Below, piece by piece: positions 6,111 through 9,146 of a stretch of DNA of 9,146 nt (within the stretch, counting starts at the first letter, position 1; every line of letters starts with the position of its first letter). A program made the position numbers and the translations under genes. The stretch spans positions 1 to 9,146 of the forward strand of contig CAIWTC010000502.1 of NCBI GenBank assembly GCA_903915485.1. Direction: 5' to 3'. The notes below the pieces were generated by a model that was not told the origin of the DNA, ran no database searches, and worked only from the letters and a program-made list of their open reading frames with translations. Source of the DNA: an uncultured Ignavibacteriales bacterium. GTDB lineage: Bacteria > Bacteroidota > Ignavibacteria > Ignavibacteriales > Ignavibacteriaceae.

Positions 6111-7442
6111 ATGGACACACAAATAAACAAACCTGAACCATCCCCAATTTTACGCTGGACCGTCTTATTACTGATTAGCTTTGCTATGTTCGGTAATTAT
6201 TATATTTATGATAGCATAAGTCCGCTTGCCGATTTGCTAAAATCTCAACTTGGTTTCAGCGACTCTTCAATTGGACTTCTTCAGGCAATATACAGTTTCC
6301 CCAATATTATTATGGTGTTAGTGGGAGGAATTATTATTGACCGTTTCGGGACTAGAGTTTCGGTAGTTGTTTTTACATTGATGATATTAGTTGGTGCGAT
6401 TGTAACATCGATGAGTGATAAATTATATGTTATGGCAACCGGCCGTCTACTTTTCGGAATGGGCGCAGAATCTATGATTGTTGCGATAACTACTATTATT
6501 GCCCGTTGGTTTAAGGGTAAAGAACTTTCATTTGCATTCGGATTGAATCTGACAGTTGCAAGACTTGGTTCTTTTCTTGCTCTTAACTCTCCAAGTTGGG
6601 GAAAGCAGCTTTATTCTTATTGGCAAAAGCCTCTCATCATCACGGTATATGCAGGGATATTTGCGGTTGTGTTTATTCTGATTTATTATTTCTTAGATAA
6701 ATATTCTTCAGAAAGATATGCTTTACCTAAAGAAGGCGCACAGGATAAAGTTGAACTTAAAGAAATCTTTAATTTTAATTCATCCTTTTGGTTCATTAGC
6801 GCATTATGCGTTACATTTTATTCGGCGATGTTCCCGTTCCAAACATTTGCAATCAAGTTTTTCCAGGATGTTCATTTAACTACCAGAGAAGTAGGCGGAA
6901 ATCTTTCAAGCCTTTTAACATTAGCAGCAATGATTTTTACTCCGTTATTTGGATTGTTGGCTGATAAGATAGGGAAACGCTCATATCTTATGATGTTCGG
7001 TTCGCTGTTAATAGTGCCTGTTTATTTAATTATGGCGTATAAAATTGACTTAGCTGCCCCTCTGGGATTAACAGGAGCTTTAAACATTAATATTGATTTT
7101 GCAGATGTACACTCAAGCATCCCTTATTACTTGATTATTCCAATGTCGCTGATGGGTATTGCGTTTTCACTTGTTCCTGCTGTAATGTGGCCTTATGTTG
7201 CATTAGTTGTTGATGAGAAAAAATTAGGTACTGCATACGGATTAATGACGATGATTCAAAATATAGGATTATTTGCCTTCAATTGGATGATAGGATTCTC
7301 CAATGATTTGTCACACGCGGGGAAAGACAACCCCGGTGGATATCAGTTAGGAATGTGGATATTTTCAATCCTTGGATTTACAGGACTTGTCTTTTCGTAC
7401 TTCTTAAAAAGAAGCGAAAAGCACTTAAATAAAGAATTATAG
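6111..7442 (+). CDS. MFS transporter resembling MFSD1, putative dipeptide carrier
   Basis: A 12-helix-type major facilitator protein of 443 residues. It has motif A GGIIIDRFGTR (72-82) between helices 2 and 3, GRLLFGMGAES (111-121) in helix 4, and the second-half motif-A copy GLLADKIGKR (281-290). Several blocks match what I recall of animal MFSD1: FGNYYIYD (27-34), LLQAIYSFPN (56-65), RWFKGKELSFAFGLNLTVAR (132-151) and KLGTAYGLMTMIQNIGL (371-387). MFSD1 has been described as a lysosomal dipeptide transporter; applying that substrate here is inference, strengthened by nearby pepD and M29 peptidase genes. ATG 6111 is chosen over TTG 6099 because the TTG is only 8 bases after the terminator U-tract. 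Neither has a Shine-Dalgarno, so translation may start on a leaderless or very short-leader mRNA. Confidence 0.85.
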   Translation: MDTQINKPEPSPILRWTVLLLISFAMFGNYYIYDSISPLADLLKSQLGFSDSSIGLLQAIYSFPNIIMVLVGGIIIDRFGTRVSVVVFTLMILVGAIVTSMSDKLYVMATGRLLFGMGAESMIVAITTIIARWFKGKELSFAFGLNLTVARLGSFLALNSPSWGKQLYSYWQKPLIITVYAGIFAVVFILIYYFLDKYSSERYALPKEGAQDKVELKEIFNFNSSFWFISALCVTFYSAMFPFQTFAIKFFQDVHLTTREVGGNLSSLLTLAAMIFTPLFGLLADKIGKRSYLMMFGSLLIVPVYLIMAYKIDLAAPLGLTGALNINIDFADVHSSIPYYLIIPMSLMGIAFSLVPAVMWPYVALVVDEKKLGTAYGLMTMIQNIGLFAFNWMIGFSNDLSHAGKDNPGGYQLGMWIFSILGFTGLVFSYFLKRSEKHLNKEL

Positions 7443-7449
7443 AATCAAA

Positions 7450-7469
7450 AATGAGAACTAAATCTCATT
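7450..7469 (+). other. Small hairpin between the MFS gene and the next gene
   Basis: AATGAGA (7450-7456) and TCTCATT (7463-7469) form a perfect 7-bp stem with a 6-base loop, 7 bases after the MFS stop. It lacks a U-tract (GTTAAATA follows), so it is more likely an mRNA 3'-end or processing element than a full terminator. The following gene could be co-transcribed with the MFS gene. Confidence 0.35.
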
Positions 7470-7502
7470 GTTAAATATTGAAAACTGAAAAGAAATAATT
7501 AA

Positions 7503-8249
7503 ATGAAATTCAAATTATTTGTCTTTGCGGTGTTAATGAGTGGTTCAGTATTCGCCCAGGAAATGGGCTTCGGATGTTTTGGTCTGGTCGGTGGATTCGT
7601 CGGATATGGTGTTCAACAATATACTCCCGGTGGCATCAATGCTTATATTAACGATGTTAATGAATTCAACAAAGGGGTAATTAATGTCCCTCTGTCTGAC
7701 TTCAAACAAATGCAGGGATTCAGGGTTGGGGCTAATGTTTTCCGCAATAATTATTCCGGGTTTATAATTACCGCAAAAGGTTTTTACCAGCTCATGTCTG
7801 AAAAGCAGGAGGTTAGGTTTAACGATGCGGTTTTGCCAACTATTCATTCTTTTGAGATGCGTGTTAAGGAATTTGCAATTGGTCTGGATTTGGGAATGGA
7901 AATTTCAAAAAAGTTTCATTGGAAAGTCCTTGACCTGACGCTCATGTATAATATTTACCAATTTAAAACACAATCAAATTCAGTCAAAGGAATTGTTGAA
8001 GCGGCTACATATCAAAACCCCGAAGTAAATATAGAATATACTTTAGGGACAGGATTTGTATATTATGTTGTTGAAAAATATATCAGTGTAGAAGGTTCCT
8101 TTGGAATTACAAGTCTAACAGCCAATACACTTCGCGAAAGTTCCGGCAACTACCTCAAACTATTGAGTAGCTCAAAGGTTGTCGGCAGCGCGATACAAAG
8201 CGGAGGACTCTCTGCTCTAATTCAGCTTAATATAAGTTTACCAATGTGA
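7503..8249 (+). CDS. Exported small protein, probable outer-membrane beta-barrel, function unknown
   Basis: I do not recognise a named family. The product has 248 residues with a clear Sec signal peptide (MKFKLFVFAVLMSG... cut after VFA, leaving QEMGFG). The mature part alternates polar and hydrophobic/aromatic residues in strand-length runs, for example YSGFIITAKGFYQLM, FAIGLDLGMEI, LDLTLMYNIYQF, IEYTLGTGFVYYV and ISVEGSFGITSL, and ends in a strand, ALIQLNISLPM. This pattern resembles 8- to 10-stranded outer-membrane barrels. A terminal Phe or Trp is lacking, so the barrel assignment is not firm. A single Cys (CFG) lies near the mature N-terminus but not at a lipobox position. ATG 7503 has only a weak AAAAGAA upstream. 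It is 60 bases after the MFS gene and 7 bases before the aminopeptidase start, so it is probably co-transcribed with the latter. Confidence 0.7.
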   Translation: MKFKLFVFAVLMSGSVFAQEMGFGCFGLVGGFVGYGVQQYTPGGINAYINDVNEFNKGVINVPLSDFKQMQGFRVGANVFRNNYSGFIITAKGFYQLMSEKQEVRFNDAVLPTIHSFEMRVKEFAIGLDLGMEISKKFHWKVLDLTLMYNIYQFKTQSNSVKGIVEAATYQNPEVNIEYTLGTGFVYYVVEKYISVEGSFGITSLTANTLRESSGNYLKLLSSSKVVGSAIQSGGLSALIQLNISLPM

Positions 8250-8256
8250 GGTTAAT

Positions 8257-9146
8257 ATGAATTTATCAGCGATAGATAAAGCGGCAAGAATTGCGATTGT
8301 GGAATGCATGGGTGCTAAACCTGAGGAAACTATTCTTGTTATCAGCGATGTTGTAAAGCGTAAGATTGGACTTATTCTTTTTGAGAATGCGAAGGCCTTA
8401 GGTTATTCGACGCTTTACTGTGAAATGCCTCCTAATACCAGAGACGGTCAGGAACCCCCATCAGAAGTCGCTAAGCTAATGTTGGACTATGATGTTGTAT
8501 TCTGTCCCACCAGTACTTCCTTAACCCATACAACCGCCAGAAGGAACGCCTCTTTGAATGGTGCCCGTGTAGCAACCTTTCCTGGAATAACCGAAGAGGT
8601 GATGATAAGAGGATTGAATGCCGATTATAAAAAAATATCACGACTATCCCTCGACCTTAAAGCAATTTTAGAAACAGGTGAAAAAATTCGCGTGACTGCT
8701 CCGAATGGAACAGACATCTCCTTTTCGATTATGGGTAGAAATGTATATGCCTCAAAAGGTTTATTCCATGCTAAGGGTGAGTCAGGGAATTTGCCTACAG
8801 GAGAAACTTACCTTGCCCCCGTTGAAGGAACAACTAACGGAGTGTTTGTCGTAGATGGTTCTATGGCGGGATTAGGGTTAATAAAAAATGCAAACATTAA
8901 AATTGTCGTGGAAAATGGATACGCAGTTGATATAAGCGGCGGACCGATGGCTGAGAAGTTAGATGAAATATTAAAAGAAGTAGATTCGCCAAATGCATAT
9001 AACATTGCGGAGTTTGGTATTGGTACTAATGATAAGGCAAAGCTTAGCGGTGTTCTTCTGGAGGATGAAAAAGTGCTTGGTACTATTCACATTGCTCTGG
9101 GCAATAACAAGTCCATGGGGGGCAGTATCGATGTTCCGGTTCATCT
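8257..9146 (+). CDS. M29-family metallo-aminopeptidase (AmpS/PepS type), 3'-truncated
   Basis: The frame is open from ATG 8257 to the window edge; 296 residues are visible and the C-terminal part is missing. Relatives have about 370-410 residues. Metal-ligand positions of the M29 (thermophilic aminopeptidase) family can be placed: Glu183 in GNLPTGETYLAPVEG, Glu252 in AEFGIGTN, His278 in GTIHIALGNN, and His296 in IDVPVH, which is the last complete codon. The final conserved Asp would fall just outside the window. The N-terminal part is the family's alpha/beta domain (ILVISDVVKRKIGLILFENA, 26-45). These are cytoplasmic enzymes that remove N-terminal residues from peptides with two metal ions. 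The start has GAGG five bases before ATG and lies 7 bases after the barrel-protein stop. The function matches the upstream peptide transporters and PepD. Confidence 0.92.
   Translation, partial: MNLSAIDKAARIAIVECMGAKPEETILVISDVVKRKIGLILFENAKALGYSTLYCEMPPNTRDGQEPPSEVAKLMLDYDVVFCPTSTSLTHTTARRNASLNGARVATFPGITEEVMIRGLNADYKKISRLSLDLKAILETGEKIRVTAPNGTDISFSIMGRNVYASKGLFHAKGESGNLPTGETYLAPVEGTTNGVFVVDGSMAGLGLIKNANIKIVVENGYAVDISGGPMAEKLDEILKEVDSPNAYNIAEFGIGTNDKAKLSGVLLEDEKVLGTIHIALGNNKSMGGSIDVPVH

Noticed and set aside
1..9146. CRISPR arrays, tRNA or rRNA genes, insertion sequences and attachment sites
   Set aside because: No regularly spaced repeats, cloverleaf sequences, transposase motifs or flanking direct repeats were seen on either strand.

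Overview
This is a low-GC bacterial window (roughly 38-40% GC by eye). It holds eight genes: seven on the + strand and one on the - strand. Four starts have clear Shine-Dalgarno sites (AAAGGAG, AGGAG or GAGG). A REC-Hpt protein, a DUF4097-like secreted protein, a lone PqqD-like protein and secreted proteins ending their signals in FAQ or LAQ suggest a Bacteroidota/Chlorobiota/Ignavibacteriota-type organism. Routine Shine-Dalgarno use points away from core Bacteroidota and mildly towards an Ignavibacteria-like lineage. This taxonomic call is inference only.

Layout: (1) 2-754 is the C-terminal part of a phosphorelay protein, a receiver domain followed by an Hpt domain; its start lies outside the window. 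(2) A two-part hairpin at 760-798 separates it from a convergent - strand gene (817-1698) for an exported beta-repeat protein like DUF4097. (3) The 276-bp divergent region 1699-1974 holds candidate promoters, two nested inverted repeats, a G-rich patch and a 5' UTR hairpin. (4) 1975-6047 is a tight three-gene operon: an OPT-family oligopeptide transporter, a small stand-alone PqqD-like (RiPP-recognition-element fold) protein and the aminoacyl-histidine dipeptidase PepD. It ends at a strong intrinsic terminator (6059-6090). (5) 6111-7442 is an MFS transporter that strongly resembles eukaryotic MFSD1, recently described as a dipeptide transporter. (6) 7503-8249 is a small exported, probably outer-membrane beta-barrel protein of unknown function. 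(7) From 8257 to the window end is an M29 metallo-aminopeptidase, cut by the edge.

Read together, 1975-9146 looks like a peptide-scavenging locus. Two unrelated peptide-type inner-membrane carriers (OPT and MFSD1-like) sit with two cytoplasmic peptidases (PepD for dipeptides, M29 for N-terminal residues) and a possible outer-membrane protein. The novel element is the PqqD-like protein between the OPT carrier and PepD. PqqD-type domains bind peptides, but no RiPP precursor or radical-SAM enzyme is present here, so it may serve as a peptide-binding adaptor for import or hydrolysis. Its coding sequence also contains a perfect 15-bp inverted repeat. One arm of that repeat is complementary to the pepD ribosome-binding region, so a post-transcriptional switch inside the operon is possible. 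The OPT carrier has an extra hydrophilic segment of about 80 residues with an internal duplication.
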